From the NCBI RefSeq assembly GCF_000583655.1, contig NZ_BAKI01000008.1, positions 16,223 through 80,222 of the forward strand: a stretch of DNA of 64,000 nucleotides, written 5' to 3'. The position numbers were made by a program, and so were the translations under genes. Shown piece after piece: positions 16,741 to 27,244 of the stretch. The stretch comes from Lentilactobacillus farraginis DSM 18382 = JCM 14108. GTDB lineage: Bacteria; Bacillota; Bacilli; Lactobacillales; Lactobacillaceae. A model generated the notes under the pieces. It worked only from the letters and a program-made list of their open reading frames with translations, ran no database searches and was not told where the DNA came from. How positions within the stretch are numbered: the first letter of the stretch is position 1; the number at the start of each line of letters is the position of its first letter.

Positions 16741-18540
16741 CTACTTTGGATTAGCAGCAGTTAATGACAGATTACTCCAGAATTCGTTATTTTGTGGTCT
16801 AAGGTCATAACCCTTCACACGTTTGTTAACCGGTGACCAAGCCAGGCTAAACATTTCAGGTCCATAAGCAGCTTGACTGTTCATGTATTCTTGCCACTTT
16901 TTGAATTGTTGTGCTCGATATTTCGAGTTCCAAGCCTTGTCATTATTTAAACTATTAAGCAGTTGCGTATTCTTCTTAGTAGCAAAATGTCCCATGTTAT
17001 ATGGTGCGTCCACCCCATACATCTGAGTCGGCGTTGGTTCCGAAGAAACTGCCCAGGCGCCTAAGAAAACATCAATTTTATTCTGAGATGGTTTTTGTAA
17101 TGTAGAATAGAAGCTATTCATTTCCATCGGCTTGCCAGTTGTCATCTTAACATTTAAACCAGCCTTACGCCATTGTTGAATATAATATTGATATTTCGCT
17201 TCTGTAGCAGCGCTACTTGACATTCCACCAAAATAAATTGTCAGCTTCTTGCCATTAGGTTGAGTTCGCCATTTACCCTGCTTCTTATATCCTGCTTTAT
17301 TCAACAATGATTTAGCCTTTTTCATATTGTATTTAAAGCCAGGAGCCTTGGCATCATAAACATTCTTAAATGTTGGTGGAATTAATGTATTTGCACGCCA
17401 GGAAAGACCATTCCCAAATTTTTTGGAAACCGCGTCGATATTAACCGCATATAACATAGCCTTCCTTAGATTTTTGTTACCCATCTTAGCATTTTTGTCC
17501 ATAACGTTAAGACCAGTCTTAGTGTTCATGTGCCCGACATTAAAACCAAAGTAATTGTACCCCAAAGAGGAAATTCCAACCTCACTATAATCTTTTAAAG
17601 CCTTTAACTTTGGATATTGGCTGGAAGGCATTGTAGCATTAGGACCACCGGCAACGAAGTCATACTTTTTCGACTTGAAAGCCGCAACAATGTTATTCGA
17701 TGAAACAACCTGAATAGCAATGTTTTTAATCTGTGGTTTCTTACCCCAATAATACTTATTTGGTGACCAGCTGGTTGATTCACCCTGAACAATTTTATCC
17801 AACTTATAAGGACCCGTAAAAATTGGATTCTTTCGAACTTTGGCCGATTCAGCCAACTTAGAAATCGGCGTCTTACCATAGTATTCGTATGGCTCGACAG
17901 TTCCCCAAATGAACGAATTCCCTAAATACTGCATTGAAGGAGACATCTTGGTGAAATGAATCACGACTGAACGTCCCTTTTGACCATCTGGGTATGTAAT
18001 ACCCGAAATTGTTTTAGCTTTACCGGCATGGTAAGCAGCCATCCCTTTAATAGTCGCATAGTCCGATGAGTATTGCTGCGATTCGGTCTTTTTATTACCA
18101 ATAATTTCATACGGATATTCAATATCTTTAGCTGTTACCTTTGTCCCGTTTGACCAACGGGCATCTTTCCGCAGCGTAATTGTTGCCGTTTTAGCTTTAC
18201 GATCCAATTTTAAGTTAGCTAAGCCACCATCGACAATTTTATAGTTTTTAGTAACGTTGAAAAGATTGTCACCACCACCTGGTGAAAAAACATCCGCATC
18301 TTCTGCATTACTTGCCAGTGTCGGTGATGAGATCCCAGCAAATGGTGCATCATTAACTTCGGCAACTTTTAACGTACTGTTATTCCAGATGTTGTTGCCT
18401 TTCCCGGTCCGCTATATGTTTCCGGCATTGATACGTGTTTGGCTGTGCCGGAATTACTGCTCTTGTTACTGCCACAGGCAGCCAGTGTCAAAGCTGACAA
18501 ACCGATTAATCCGGCCATCAGCCATTTTTTCTTGCTCATA
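16741..18540 (-). pseudogene. Oligopeptide-binding lipoprotein OppA (frameshifted)
   Basis: A reconstructed solute-binding protein of about 600 residues that delivers peptides to the OppBCDF permease from outside the membrane. The N-terminus is a lipoprotein signal, MSKKKWLMAGLIGLSALT followed by the lipobox LAAC. The long C-terminal frame carries the SBP_bac_5 features ARWSNGTKVTAKDIEY and KAMLYAVNIDAVSKKF. The frames join at about 18399-18403: the context YSGPGK then GNNIWNN needs one more A on the coding strand, so a base is missing from a short A run. The ATG 18540 has GGAGGGAT upstream. It is the last gene of the operon. Confidence 0.85.
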
Positions 18541-18646
18541 AACATCCCTCCAATAAATTATAAAACTCATTGAAAACGAATCCCTCAATACGGTTAAACG
18601 GCATCATCTCCCTTGATGCAGATCTTTAACGCATTTTTTAACCCAA

Positions 18647-19603
18647 CTACTTCTTATCCTTGCCACGTCGTTGTGCTGCGTTGGTCGTGCGCCGCATAAC
18701 CTGGCCGATATAGCTGATAGCCAAACAAAGAATAATAATTTCAACTGCGGCCGGCAGCCAAGTCCACCAATAACCGGTAATGTTTTCCGGATCATTGGCG
18801 TTGGCAATTAGCGTCCCTAGTGACGGGGTTCCCATTGGCAGGCCGAATCCTAAGAAAGAAAGTCCGGTTTCAACTCCGATGTTTTCGGCGAACGATAACG
18901 TGGTATCAACGATAATCAATGATGAAATATTTGGCATGATTTCTCGAAAAATAATCTTAAAATTGCCGGTGCCGGAAGTTTTCGAGGCCGCAACATAATC
19001 TTTTTGCGATTCGGAAAGTGTCCGTGAACGAATCAACCTGGAAGTGCCCATCCAATAGAAGATTGACAGGATCAACGTTAAGGTAATCGCGTTGTAGTGA
19101 GGCACAACCGTGACAATGACAATGATGGTCATGAGCATTGGGATAATCATCATAAAGTCATAAACCCGTTGCATCCCCAAATCAACCATACCACCAAAAT
19201 ATCCTGAAATTAGTCCCCAGCAAATACCAAACGTTGAGGAAATGACAGTCAAGCCAATTGCGATACAGATTGAATTTCGTGATCCGACAATCAACTCTTT
19301 GGCAATCGATCGGCCACCAGCATCGGCGCCCAGCCAATATTGCGATGTAAACGGCTTGGCATAATAGCCCATAATGTTGGTTTCCATCATTTTGGGAACA
19401 TCGATAAACAGCGACGCAATAATGACGAACAGGATAAACGCCACCAGGATAAATAGTGAGATCAAAGCCGGCTTGTCGGCAACAAATTCGCGCCACATGA
19501 TTTTAGCCGCTGAAGGGGTCGCTTCCTGACTGGCCTCTTTGGTTAGTCTGGCCAGATCGGTTTCAGAAATTGTCGTAACGTCTTCAATATCTTTTTTTGC
19601 CAT
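18647..19603 (-). CDS. Oligopeptide ABC transporter permease OppC
   Basis: A 318-residue inner-membrane permease with six helices. The N-terminal cytoplasmic region ends at MWREFVADKPALIS (OppC_N type). The EAA loop in the second half reads EAA-like YVAASKTSGTGNFKIIFREIMPNISS, the contact to the ATPases. It pairs with OppB (stop to start 11 bases apart). It starts at ATG 19603 with GGGGGGAT upstream. Together with OppABDF it imports peptides, the main nitrogen source of auxotrophic lactobacilli. Confidence 0.92.
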   Translation of the reverse strand: MAKKDIEDVTTISETDLARLTKEASQEATPSAAKIMWREFVADKPALISLFILVAFILFVIIASLFIDVPKMMETNIMGYYAKPFTSQYWLGADAGGRSIAKELIVGSRNSICIAIGLTVISSTFGICWGLISGYFGGMVDLGMQRVYDFMMIIPMLMTIIVIVTVVPHYNAITLTLILSIFYWMGTSRLIRSRTLSESQKDYVAASKTSGTGNFKIIFREIMPNISSLIIVDTTLSFAENIGVETGLSFLGFGLPMGTPSLGTLIANANDPENITGYWWTWLPAAVEIIILCLAISYIGQVMRRTTNAAQRRGKDKK

Positions 19604-19614
19604 TTCGATCCCCC

Positions 19615-20574
19615 CTATTCAACTCGAACACGTGGATCGACAATACTCAACGCGATATCGGAAAGTAGCGTCCCCATTAGGTTCAGGAACCCATATAACA
19701 AGACCAGCGCCGTAATAACGGTATAATCCCGGAAATTAATGGCATTTAGAAACAGCAGGCCCATCCCCGGATATGAGAAGACCATTTCCGTAAAAATCGA
19801 GCCACCCAACAAACCGGTAATCGAGTAACCGGCAAAGGCCGCAATCGGCAGCAACGAGTTTCGGAAAATGTGGTGTCGATAAATATCTTTCATCGGCACC
19901 CCTTTGGCCCGGGCAGTCCTGACATAGTCGGAATGCTTGGCATCAATAACTTCAGAACGCAGATACTGGACGATATTGACTGTCCCAAACAAGGCCCCCA
20001 GCAGACCAGGTAAAATGATGTGGCCCAGCCGCGATATAAGTGAGCCACCCAAGCCGCTTGCCTGCGATGAAATCGAACCACTTGTCGGAAACCAATTAAG
20101 CGTGTAACCGAAAATCCAGATTCCGATAACCAGCACAACGAAAAATGGAATTGACATGGTCACGTATGTATAAATGCGAACCAATGTGTCTTGGAGCTTT
20201 CCTTCATGACGCCCAGCATAAATTCCTAATGGCAAGCCAATCGCATAAGTCAGAACCATCGTAAAGAGTGCCAGCCATAACGTGTTGGTTCCCCGCTGCC
20301 TGATCAAATCGACAACCGGTTCCTGATATTCGTAACTAATCCCCAGATCACCGTGGAACAAATGGACAATCCAGTTCCAATACTGCTGGTACCAAGGATC
20401 ATAAAGCCCATGAATCACCATCAAATGATGAATTTGCGCCTGACTGGCCCGCGGATTAATTGTCCCGGTAAACGGATCACCGGGCATCGCTTTGGCCAAC
20501 AGGAAAACCAAAATACTTAGCACAATCAACTCTGGAATCATAATCAAAAGTCGCCGCAAAATTGTCTTCCACAT
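19615..20574 (-). CDS. Oligopeptide ABC transporter permease OppB
   Basis: A 319-residue permease with six helices; the family N-terminus LRRLLIMIPELIVLSILVF is followed by the large loop with GDPFTG. The EAA motif reads YVRTARAKGVPMKDIYRHHIFRNSLLP. Its ATG overlaps the oppF stop codon (ATGA), so translation is coupled, with AAGGGG about 10 bases upstream. It forms the transmembrane channel with OppC. Confidence 0.92.
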   Translation of the reverse strand: MWKTILRRLLIMIPELIVLSILVFLLAKAMPGDPFTGTINPRASQAQIHHLMVIHGLYDPWYQQYWNWIVHLFHGDLGISYEYQEPVVDLIRQRGTNTLWLALFTMVLTYAIGLPLGIYAGRHEGKLQDTLVRIYTYVTMSIPFFVVLVIGIWIFGYTLNWFPTSGSISSQASGLGGSLISRLGHIILPGLLGALFGTVNIVQYLRSEVIDAKHSDYVRTARAKGVPMKDIYRHHIFRNSLLPIAAFAGYSITGLLGGSIFTEMVFSYPGMGLLFLNAINFRDYTVITALVLLYGFLNLMGTLLSDIALSIVDPRVRVE

Positions 20575-21553
20575 CAGATCGTCACCCCTTCGTTACGCTT
20601 ATTTTGACGATATTGCTGCGCTTCATCAGGCGGCAGGGCAACGGCATGGGTTGCCGAAACTTGAGTCAGCGGAAAAGCCATCCCGTCCTTGTCGTAGTAT
20701 CGTTGGTGCTGCTCTTGATAGATTTTTTCAATTTCCAATCGCCGCTGACGATGTTCTTTTCGATGCGTCACGTTGGTTTCCGGAATCGCAGCCAATAACC
20801 GCTTGGTATAGATGTGCATTGGGTGATCGTAAATGTCTTCACGGCTGCCCATTTCGACGATTCTGCCCCGGTTCATAATCGCAATATTTTTACACATGTG
20901 GCGGACAACCCCCAAATCATGAGAAATAAAGAGATATGAGATACCAAAGTCTCGTTGAATTTTTTTCATAAAATTAAGCACCTGTGCCTGAACGGAAAGA
21001 TCCAGTGCGGAAACCGGCTCGTCAGCAATGATTAACCGCGGATGGGTCGCAACTGCCCGGGCAACTCCGATTCGCTGCCGCTGGCCACCGGAAAATTGGT
21101 GTGGATATTTATATAGCGCATCGGGATCCAAACCAACAATGTCCAATAATTGTAATACCCGTAACTTTTCGGCATCCTTACTCAAGTGTTCAAAATTCCG
21201 CAACGGTTCAGCAATAATATCTTCAATTCGTTTACGGGGATTCAGGCTTGACAGGGAATCCTGAAAAATCATTTGAACATCATGGTTATAGTGCAATTTT
21301 CGTCGATTTTCAGCTTGGATAACATCTTTTCCTTTATATGTAACGGTTCCCGAAGTGGCTTTTTCCAAGCCGATTATCGCTTTGGCCGTGGTTGATTTAC
21401 CGGAACCCGATTCGCCAACCAACCCATAGGTTTCGCCGGCTTCAATATTAAATGTAACGCCGTCAACCGCCTTAACGTTGTCGACAACCCGATTCCAAAA
21501 ACCGCCCCGAATGGATAATGAACCTTTAAGTTATTAATTTCAATCAAGCTCAT
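20574..21553 (-). pseudogene. Oligopeptide ABC transporter ATPase OppF (frameshifted near the start)
   Basis: A reconstructed ATPase of about 326 residues that energises peptide import together with OppD. The short N-terminal frame from ATG 21553 ([14 protein letters not shown]) meets the main frame at about 21510-21512, where HYPIRGGFWNR requires one extra A on the coding strand. The main frame has Walker A VGESGSGKST, signature FSGGQRQRIG, Walker B LIIADEPVSALD and the C-terminal oligopeptide-transporter extension. The start overlaps the oppD stop (ATGA). A missing base is likelier than real inactivation because every other opp gene is conserved. Confidence 0.87.
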
Positions 21554-22575
21554 TGCGAAAGCCCCTCCTTATTCACTTGATCCGGAAAGTAAAATTGCTT
21601 GTAGCAGGTACACCTGACCAGATGCCCGCTCCCCAAATCGTGCATCACCGGATTTTTTTCATGAGCGGCAGCCGGAATCCATGGAATTCGCGGTGCAAAT
21701 CGATCTCCGGTTTTGGGCATCCGCTGCAGTGACGGTACCATTCCGGAAATAACGTAAAGCTCATCGCGCTCATTATCTCGTTGTGGCATCGACCGCAACA
21801 ACGAGCGGGTGTAAGGGTGCTTAGGATTATTGAAAATTTGTTCAACGCTCCCCTGCTCAACAAACTGACCGGCATACATTACCGCAACCTGATCGGCCGT
21901 TTCGGCCACCACGCCCAAATCATGAGTAATCAGAATAATCCCTGCGTGGTTTTCTTTTTGAATATCCCGCAGAACGTCCAAAATTTGGGCTTGAATCGTA
22001 ACATCCAAGGCCGTGGTTGGTTCGTCGGCAATGATTAAATCAGGCTTGCAGGCGATGGCAATAGCGATAATAATCCGTTGCCGCATCCCACCTGATAACT
22101 GATGCGGAAATTGATGGGCCGTTCGTTGCGGATCATCAATACCGACTTCGTTCAATAATTCAATCACCCGATCGTGGCGTTGCTTTTCGGTCATCTTGGT
22201 GTGATAAATCATGACTTCTTGGATTTGGTCTTCAATTCGCTTTAACGGATTCAGTGCAGACAGCGGATCTTGAAAAATCATCCCAATCTTTAACCCACGA
22301 ATTTTGTTATAACCATTTTCATCCAGCTTCAACAGATCAGTTCCTTCAAAATTGACCTCGCCGGAAATCCTGGTTTCCTCAGGATCATGAAGCCCCATGA
22401 TTGTTGTCGCAAGCGTACTCTTTCCACAACCGGACTCACCCACGATTGCCAAAATTTCATCGTGGTGTACTTGAAGACTGACATCGGAAACCGCGTCATA
22501 ATAGTTATCGCCAATCTTAAAGGCTGTACTAACACCCTTAACGTCCAAAAGTGAATTTTTGTTTTCACTGGCCAT
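21550..22575 (-). CDS. Oligopeptide ABC transporter ATPase OppD
   Basis: A 341-residue ATPase, first gene of the oppDFBCA operon. Walker A is GESGCGKST (residues about 40-48), signature LSGGMRQRI, Walker [13 protein letters not shown] and H-loop LITHDLGV. The C-terminal Cys-containing extension found in OppD/DppD is present but unusual ([13 protein letters not shown]). I moved the start to ATG 22575, where AGAGGGATT lies 5 bases upstream, instead of the in-frame TTG further up. The promoter must lie in the 200 A/T-rich bases upstream. Confidence 0.92.
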   Translation of the reverse strand: MASENKNSLLDVKGVSTAFKIGDNYYDAVSDVSLQVHHDEILAIVGESGCGKSTLATTIMGLHDPEETRISGEVNFEGTDLLKLDENGYNKIRGLKIGMIFQDPLSALNPLKRIEDQIQEVMIYHTKMTEKQRHDRVIELLNEVGIDDPQRTAHQFPHQLSGGMRQRIIIAIAIACKPDLIIADEPTTALDVTIQAQILDVLRDIQKENHAGIILITHDLGVVAETADQVAVMYAGQFVEQGSVEQIFNNPKHPYTRSLLRSMPQRDNERDELYVISGMVPSLQRMPKTGDRFAPRIPWIPAAAHEKNPVMHDLGSGHLVRCTCYKQFYFPDQVNKEGLSQ

Positions 22576-22716
22576 ATCTAATCCCTCTTTAATCAAAAAT
22601 ATGATGCAATCTCATTTATTTTCGTGAAAAACATGTTGTAGTTAATCAAATTAAGATAATCTCATTGTATTATCATTTCCGAATTTATTAAAGTATTTTT
22701 CAGAAAAAAGTAAAAA

Positions 22717-22742
22717 AGAAACCAAGTCATTATTTGGTTTCT
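22717..22742 (-). terminator. Rho-independent terminator after the MFS gene
   Basis: AGAAACCAA (22717-22725) pairs with TTGGTTTCT (22734-22742) around an 8-base loop. A/T runs follow on the minus strand, 35 bases beyond the leftward MFS stop. Confidence 0.75.
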
Positions 22743-22776
22743 GCTTTAACCGACATCAAAATATCGATGGTGCAGC

Positions 22777-23925
22777 CTATGTCCGCTGTCGATTAACTAT
22801 CTCAATGATGCTAACTACCATAACTGTTAGCCCTACCAATCCCCAGTAAGCAAGATTAATCCCCAGCCCAGTATTTTGAAGGATTCCTAACACAAAGACT
22901 GTTACTGCGGACAAAATATTGGTCAGCATACTCTCTAGAATAAATACTTGGGAACGATTTTCATCATCAATATTGATTTGAATCAAATTATCAACCATAT
23001 TTCCCATTAATGTCAGTCCGATTGCCAATAAGGTGTAAGAAACCAGTAATATCCCGAACTGTCGACTTATCAGCATCACTACTGCATAGCCAATATAAAT
23101 AACGGCTCCGATTTGAAAGACGGTTTGACTTCGCAATCCGATTCTCCAAAATGCCAAAGCAGCCGAGACAATCAGGAAAACAACTGCTAAAAAAGACAGC
23201 GAAAAGGCATATTGCGCGGCAGTCAGTCCAATAATTTTGGTCACAAAAATAATTTCAAACGAGTCCAATCCGGTTCCCATATTATCAAGTAGCAAGTAAA
23301 CCAGGCAGATTGCTGCTAATCCTTTCACTGATAGAATAGCTCTGATTGCCTGGACAAAATCCAGCTTTAAAAGTGACAAGCCGGTTTCTCTTCTGTTACT
23401 TTCAAATTCAACTATTGGCAGCAGCCACAGCGTTAAACCGCCCAGAAATGTAACCAGCCCATAAATATAGAACAATAGGGACTCTGGTTGTCCCTGCAGC
23501 ACACCTACCAGCAAAGGCCCAACAAAATATGAAATCGAACCAACTGACGTAATTGATGCATCAAAGCGACTTAAATTTTCCCTTTCAACTACCTTAGGCA
23601 CAAAAGCGGTTAGGTTCCCATCAAAAACATCACTAATAATCTCAACCAAAAGTACCAACCCAAAAAGTAACCAATGGCGAAAAAGTAACGGCATGACGCC
23701 AAAAATACCGGCTTTGGCTATTTCCAAACTAATCAATAACGTTTTTTTGTTTTGAATTCGGTTCAGTTGCCGATTAGCTGGTAAAGACAGCAAGCTGCCA
23801 ACAATCTTGGCACACCAAAGAAACAGTACCGAATTAACGGAAATCTTGGCAAGAATAATATTCAGCGCAACTGTATAGCCATATTGAGCTGTTAGTGAAA
23901 TCAGCCTGTTTAAAAGAATCGGCAT
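22777..23925 (-). CDS. MFS transporter (macrolide-efflux-like)
   Basis: A 382-residue protein with about 11-12 membrane segments, resembling the short MefA/MFS-3 type efflux proteins. The conserved loop 2-3 region reads GSLLSLPANRQLNRIQNKK, in place of the classical GxLaDrxGRK. The substrate is unknown. The ATG at 23925 has no ribosome site. Instead a good promoter (TATAAT ending 9 bases before the ATG) would put the transcript start at or a few bases before the start codon, so the mRNA may be leaderless. It ends at the terminator at 22717-22742. Confidence 0.8.
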   Translation of the reverse strand: MPILLNRLISLTAQYGYTVALNIILAKISVNSVLFLWCAKIVGSLLSLPANRQLNRIQNKKTLLISLEIAKAGIFGVMPLLFRHWLLFGLVLLVEIISDVFDGNLTAFVPKVVERENLSRFDASITSVGSISYFVGPLLVGVLQGQPESLLFYIYGLVTFLGGLTLWLLPIVEFESNRRETGLSLLKLDFVQAIRAILSVKGLAAICLVYLLLDNMGTGLDSFEIIFVTKIIGLTAAQYAFSLSFLAVVFLIVSAALAFWRIGLRSQTVFQIGAVIYIGYAVVMLISRQFGILLVSYTLLAIGLTLMGNMVDNLIQINIDDENRSQVFILESMLTNILSAVTVFVLGILQNTGLGINLAYWGLVGLTVMVVSIIEIVNRQRT

Positions 23926-23934
23926 ATTTTTTGA

Positions 23935-23962
23935 ATTATAAGTATGTGGAATTTTGAGTCAC
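23935..23962 (-). promoter_or_regulatory. Promoter abutting the MFS start codon
   Basis: On the minus strand GTGACT (23957-23962) and a consensus TATAAT (23935-23940) are 16 bases apart. Transcription would begin only a few bases before the ATG at 23925, leaving no room for a Shine-Dalgarno sequence. Confidence 0.5.
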
Positions 23963-24065
23963 TTCTTTGTATGTAAAATTATTTGTATGTTTTTTTAACG
24001 TTTTAAATCAGGCAACGTTTATGTTACTATTATATGTCATCTCACAAAAAATTCATTTTAATTTA

Positions 24066-24120
24066 AAAAAGTGGGTCACCACCTCTTGGCAATGCCAAAT
24101 CAAATGGTAACCCACTCTTT
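24066..24120 (-). terminator. Terminator-like long hairpin
   Basis: AGTGGGTCACCA (24070-24081) pairs with TGGTAACCCACT (24105-24116), with one mismatch. The loop holds a second small hairpin (TTGGCA/TGCCAA). A run of A at the left gives a T tract on the minus strand. It lies downstream of the leftward gene ending at 24145. Confidence 0.7.
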
Positions 24121-24144
24121 ATATCGGTCTGATAGTTCGAAATG

Positions 24145-24797
24145 TTACTTGTTAACCACCGTAAACCGTTCATTTTGATGCGTTGGGTGAACAATCTCGT
24201 CAACAATTACTTTGCCAACGGTCCCGGAAGTGACTTCTGATTTACCGGCTTCATTTCTTAAAAGGTCATTATGGCCCAACTCATAGGGAGCCAGCTCTCC
24301 CGGCACAAAATTGGAACTTGGAGAGATGGCAACCCAGTTGGCGGCTTTTACACTGGTTAAAAACGCATACTCTTCTGATTGCGCCCGTGGTGTCGCGATG
24401 AATTGTTCTTTATTCGGCAGTCCCTCAAGTCGGTCGATTAATCGGCGGCCGCCGCCAATATTGAGGCTGGCCGCGCCCAAGATAAAGAACAGTCGCGGCT
24501 TATCGCTTCCCTTCACCAAATCCACCAAATGTTTGGCAAGGGCTACGTGTTGAGATGCTTCACTCGGGTCATGACCGGGTGAAAAAGCATCAACGACGAC
24601 ATCCAAATCGTCAACATCCGACTTTTGAATGTCAAATACGTCAATCACCCGATAATCAACCTGGTCGCCAAATAAGCCTTGGCCTTCGCCTCATTTCGAA
24701 CAAACGCTCGAACAGTTAATCCCTGGTTAAGCGCTTCTTTTGTAATAGCACTGCCGGCCATTCCGGTCGCGCCAATAACACCGATTGTAAGTGACAT
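24145..24797 (-). pseudogene. NAD(P)-binding Rossmann protein (NADH-flavin reductase/NmrA-like), frameshifted
   Basis: A reconstructed protein of about 217 residues. The N-terminal frame starts at ATG 24797 (GGAGGGAT upstream) and contains the dinucleotide motif IGVIGATGMAGSAI, then VRAFVRNEAKAK. The second frame has GDQV, YRVIDVFDI, the central FILGAASLNIGGG and WVAISPSS regions of the YwnB/YesF-like family, and the C-terminal INE-like VVDEIVHPTHQNERFTV. The frames join at about 24679-24680, where KAKGLFGDQV needs one more A. It is probably an intact oxidoreductase-like protein in the living strain. The substrate is unknown. Confidence 0.82.
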
Positions 24798-24930
24798 AAG
24801 AATCCCTCCATTAACTAAACGACATTAAAAGGTAATCCCACATAATCCTCATCAACTACTTTAAGTATCCGATATTCAAATAGTCAGGTCAATTGATTCG
24901 ACACCCCAATCATGATTTCCCAAAATAAAA

Positions 24931-24954
24931 AAGAACCGGCAATTACCGATCCTT
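24931..24954 (-). terminator. Rho-independent terminator after mapA
   Basis: On the minus strand AAGGATCGG pairs with CCGGTTCTT (two G-U pairs) around a 6-base loop and runs into TTTTTT. It lies 11 bases past the maltose phosphorylase stop. Confidence 0.75.
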
Positions 24955-24964
24955 CTTCAGACCA

Positions 24965-27223
24965 TTATTTGGTTAATTTTAAAGGTTTGCCGGCAACATC
25001 AATCGTAATCGGTTCACCATCAATTAATTTAAACTGCGCACCGTCTTGGTCCACGTCGACCTCAATCAAGCGGCCCCGAAAGACTTGGCGGAACGAATAG
25101 CGCTGCCACTTTTTCGGCAGAAATGGCGCGTAATGCAGCTGACCGTCACGAACCCGCATACCGGCAAATCCTTGAACGACTGCCAACCAGCCGCCGGTCA
25201 TAGCCGTGACGTGCAAGCCGTCGTCAGTGTCGTTGTTGTAATTGTCCAAATCCAGCCGGGCTGTTCGTTCATACAATTCAACTGCCTTATCCTCGTAATG
25301 TAAATCAGCCGCAAGGACCGAATGAATAGATGCTGACAGGCTGGATTCATGAACCGTCAGTGGCTCATAGAAGTCAAAGTTGGCTTTCTTCTGCGCCGGC
25401 GTGAAATCATCAATAAAGTCCCAAATTCCCTGTAGGACGTCTCCTTGCTTGATATAAGGTGACCGTAAGATCTTATCCCATGACCAGTGCTGATTAATCG
25501 GCAGCTGATCAGCAGGAATTGCCGAAACCGGCTGAATATCCTTATCCAAAAAGCCATCTTGCTGAACAAAAATATTCAACGCTTTGTCGTAAGGCAGATA
25601 CATCCGCTCTACGATATCCTGCCAGTGCTTCTTCTCGTCATCGCTGACCGCCAATTTTTCGGCCTGCGCCGGTGAAACTTTCTTCAAAACCGACAGCGTG
25701 TATTTTAAGGTCCACTGGGCCAAGAGATTGGTGTACCAGTTGTTGTCAACGTTATTTTCATATTCGTCCGGTCCGGTTACGCCGTGCAGCATGTACTTCT
25801 GCTTGCGCTGGCTGAAGTGAACCCGGTCCGCCCAGAAACGGGAAATCTCCGTCAGGACTTTGGAACCTTCGTTAAGGACGTAGGAGGTATCACCGGTATA
25901 ACGGGTATAATTATAAATTGCAAACGCAATATCCCCGTTTCGGTGAATTTCTTCAAACGTGATTTCCCATTCATTATGACATTCAATTCCGTCAAACGTC
26001 ACCATTGGGAACAGTGCGCCGGCAAGGCCCTGCTGTTTGGCATTATGGTAGGCGCCGGCTAGTTGCTTGTAGCGATACATCAGTAAATTGCGGGTTACTT
26101 TCGGATCGGTAATGCCAAGATAAACCGGTACCGCGAAGGCTTCGGTATCCCAATAGGTCGCACCACCGTATTTCTCACCGGTAAAGCCCTTGGGACCAAT
26201 ATTTAACCGGGCGTCTTCCCCATAATAAGTTGAAAACAGTTCAAACATGTTGAAGCGAATTCCCTGTTGGGCGGCAGTATCGCCTGCAATTTCAATATCT
26301 GATTTATTCCAACGTTCCGCCCAAATTTGAGTGTGGGCATTAAGCAGCTCATCATAGGTCTTTTCCGCTGTCTGATCACTCAGCCGATGCATGGCAGCTA
26401 TCAGCTTATCAGTGGACTGGTAATCCCGTGAAGTCACGACAATCACCCGTTTCTCAAGTTGGGCACTTTGTCCGGCTGCCAACTCCCCTACAAACTCATT
26501 AACAACCTCGTTATCGTTTGGCTGACTTACCGAAACGTTTTTTAAATCGGAAACGTGACGCATTTCCATACCGGAAGTAAATCGGGGTGTGCCAAACGGA
26601 TTCGGTGTCGTTTCAGCAACCACACTACCGGAATCTGGTTTCTGATTAGTGGAAACCACTTGCCAAAAACGTTCATCATAGTTTGCGTCTTCGTTTCTAA
26701 CGTCGGCATCAATTGCCGAATCAACCGTAACCATTACTTTATCGGTACCGACGTTTTTTACTGTCAATTGTTGTGCTGATAACGCCTGTTGGGCAACACT
26801 CAGGAACCGTTCAAAAGTAACGGCAACTTGGGCAGCTCCCTTAGTCACCGTATATGATCGGGTCAACACGGCCCGCTTCATATCAAGATCCAGGCTAAAA
26901 TCACTGATTTGATCTTTCGCCAGGTCTACCTGTTCGCCGTTGATTCGAATTGGCATTTTAATAAAGTTGACCGCATTGACAACCTTACCGAAATATTCCG
27001 GATAACCGTTTTTCCACCAGCCAACCCGGGTTTTATCTGGATACCAGACCCCACCCAGATAGATGCCGGGCAAGCTGTCACCACTATAATTTTCTTCAAA
27101 GAACCCCCGCATGCCCATATAGCCATTTCCAAGACTGGTCATTGATTCCTGCAGTCGTTTGTCCTGGGGATTAAATTCATGGGTCACAATATGCCATGGC
27201 TGAACGTCAAAAATTCTCTTCAT
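24965..27223 (-). CDS. mapA: Maltose phosphorylase (GH65)
   Basis: A 752-residue glycoside hydrolase family 65 enzyme that phosphorolyses maltose to beta-glucose 1-phosphate and glucose (EC 2.4.1.8) in the cytoplasm. The GH65 core motifs are visible: GYMGMRGFFEE near the N-terminus, GARLFPM-like GALFPMVTFDGIECHNEWEIT (catalytic Glu), HRNGDIAFAIYNY, and GVTGPDEYENNVDNNWYTN. The length fits the family. The ATG 27223 has AAAGGA upstream. It lies directly behind the sugar transporter, so the pair imports and cleaves maltose. A beta-phosphoglucomutase gene, usually nearby, is absent from this window. Confidence 0.95.
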   Translation of the reverse strand: MKRIFDVQPWHIVTHEFNPQDKRLQESMTSLGNGYMGMRGFFEENYSGDSLPGIYLGGVWYPDKTRVGWWKNGYPEYFGKVVNAVNFIKMPIRINGEQVDLAKDQISDFSLDLDMKRAVLTRSYTVTKGAAQVAVTFERFLSVAQQALSAQQLTVKNVGTDKVMVTVDSAIDADVRNEDANYDERFWQVVSTNQKPDSGSVVAETTPNPFGTPRFTSGMEMRHVSDLKNVSVSQPNDNEVVNEFVGELAAGQSAQLEKRVIVVTSRDYQSTDKLIAAMHRLSDQTAEKTYDELLNAHTQIWAERWNKSDIEIAGDTAAQQGIRFNMFELFSTYYGEDARLNIGPKGFTGEKYGGATYWDTEAFAVPVYLGITDPKVTRNLLMYRYKQLAGAYHNAKQQGLAGALFPMVTFDGIECHNEWEITFEEIHRNGDIAFAIYNYTRYTGDTSYVLNEGSKVLTEISRFWADRVHFSQRKQKYMLHGVTGPDEYENNVDNNWYTNLLAQWTLKYTLSVLKKVSPAQAEKLAVSDDEKKHWQDIVERMYLPYDKALNIFVQQDGFLDKDIQPVSAIPADQLPINQHWSWDKILRSPYIKQGDVLQGIWDFIDDFTPAQKKANFDFYEPLTVHESSLSASIHSVLAADLHYEDKAVELYERTARLDLDNYNNDTDDGLHVTAMTGGWLAVVQGFAGMRVRDGQLHYAPFLPKKWQRYSFRQVFRGRLIEVDVDQDGAQFKLIDGEPITIDVAGKPLKLTK

Positions 27224-27244
27224 TTGCAATTGATCCTTTCTTAA

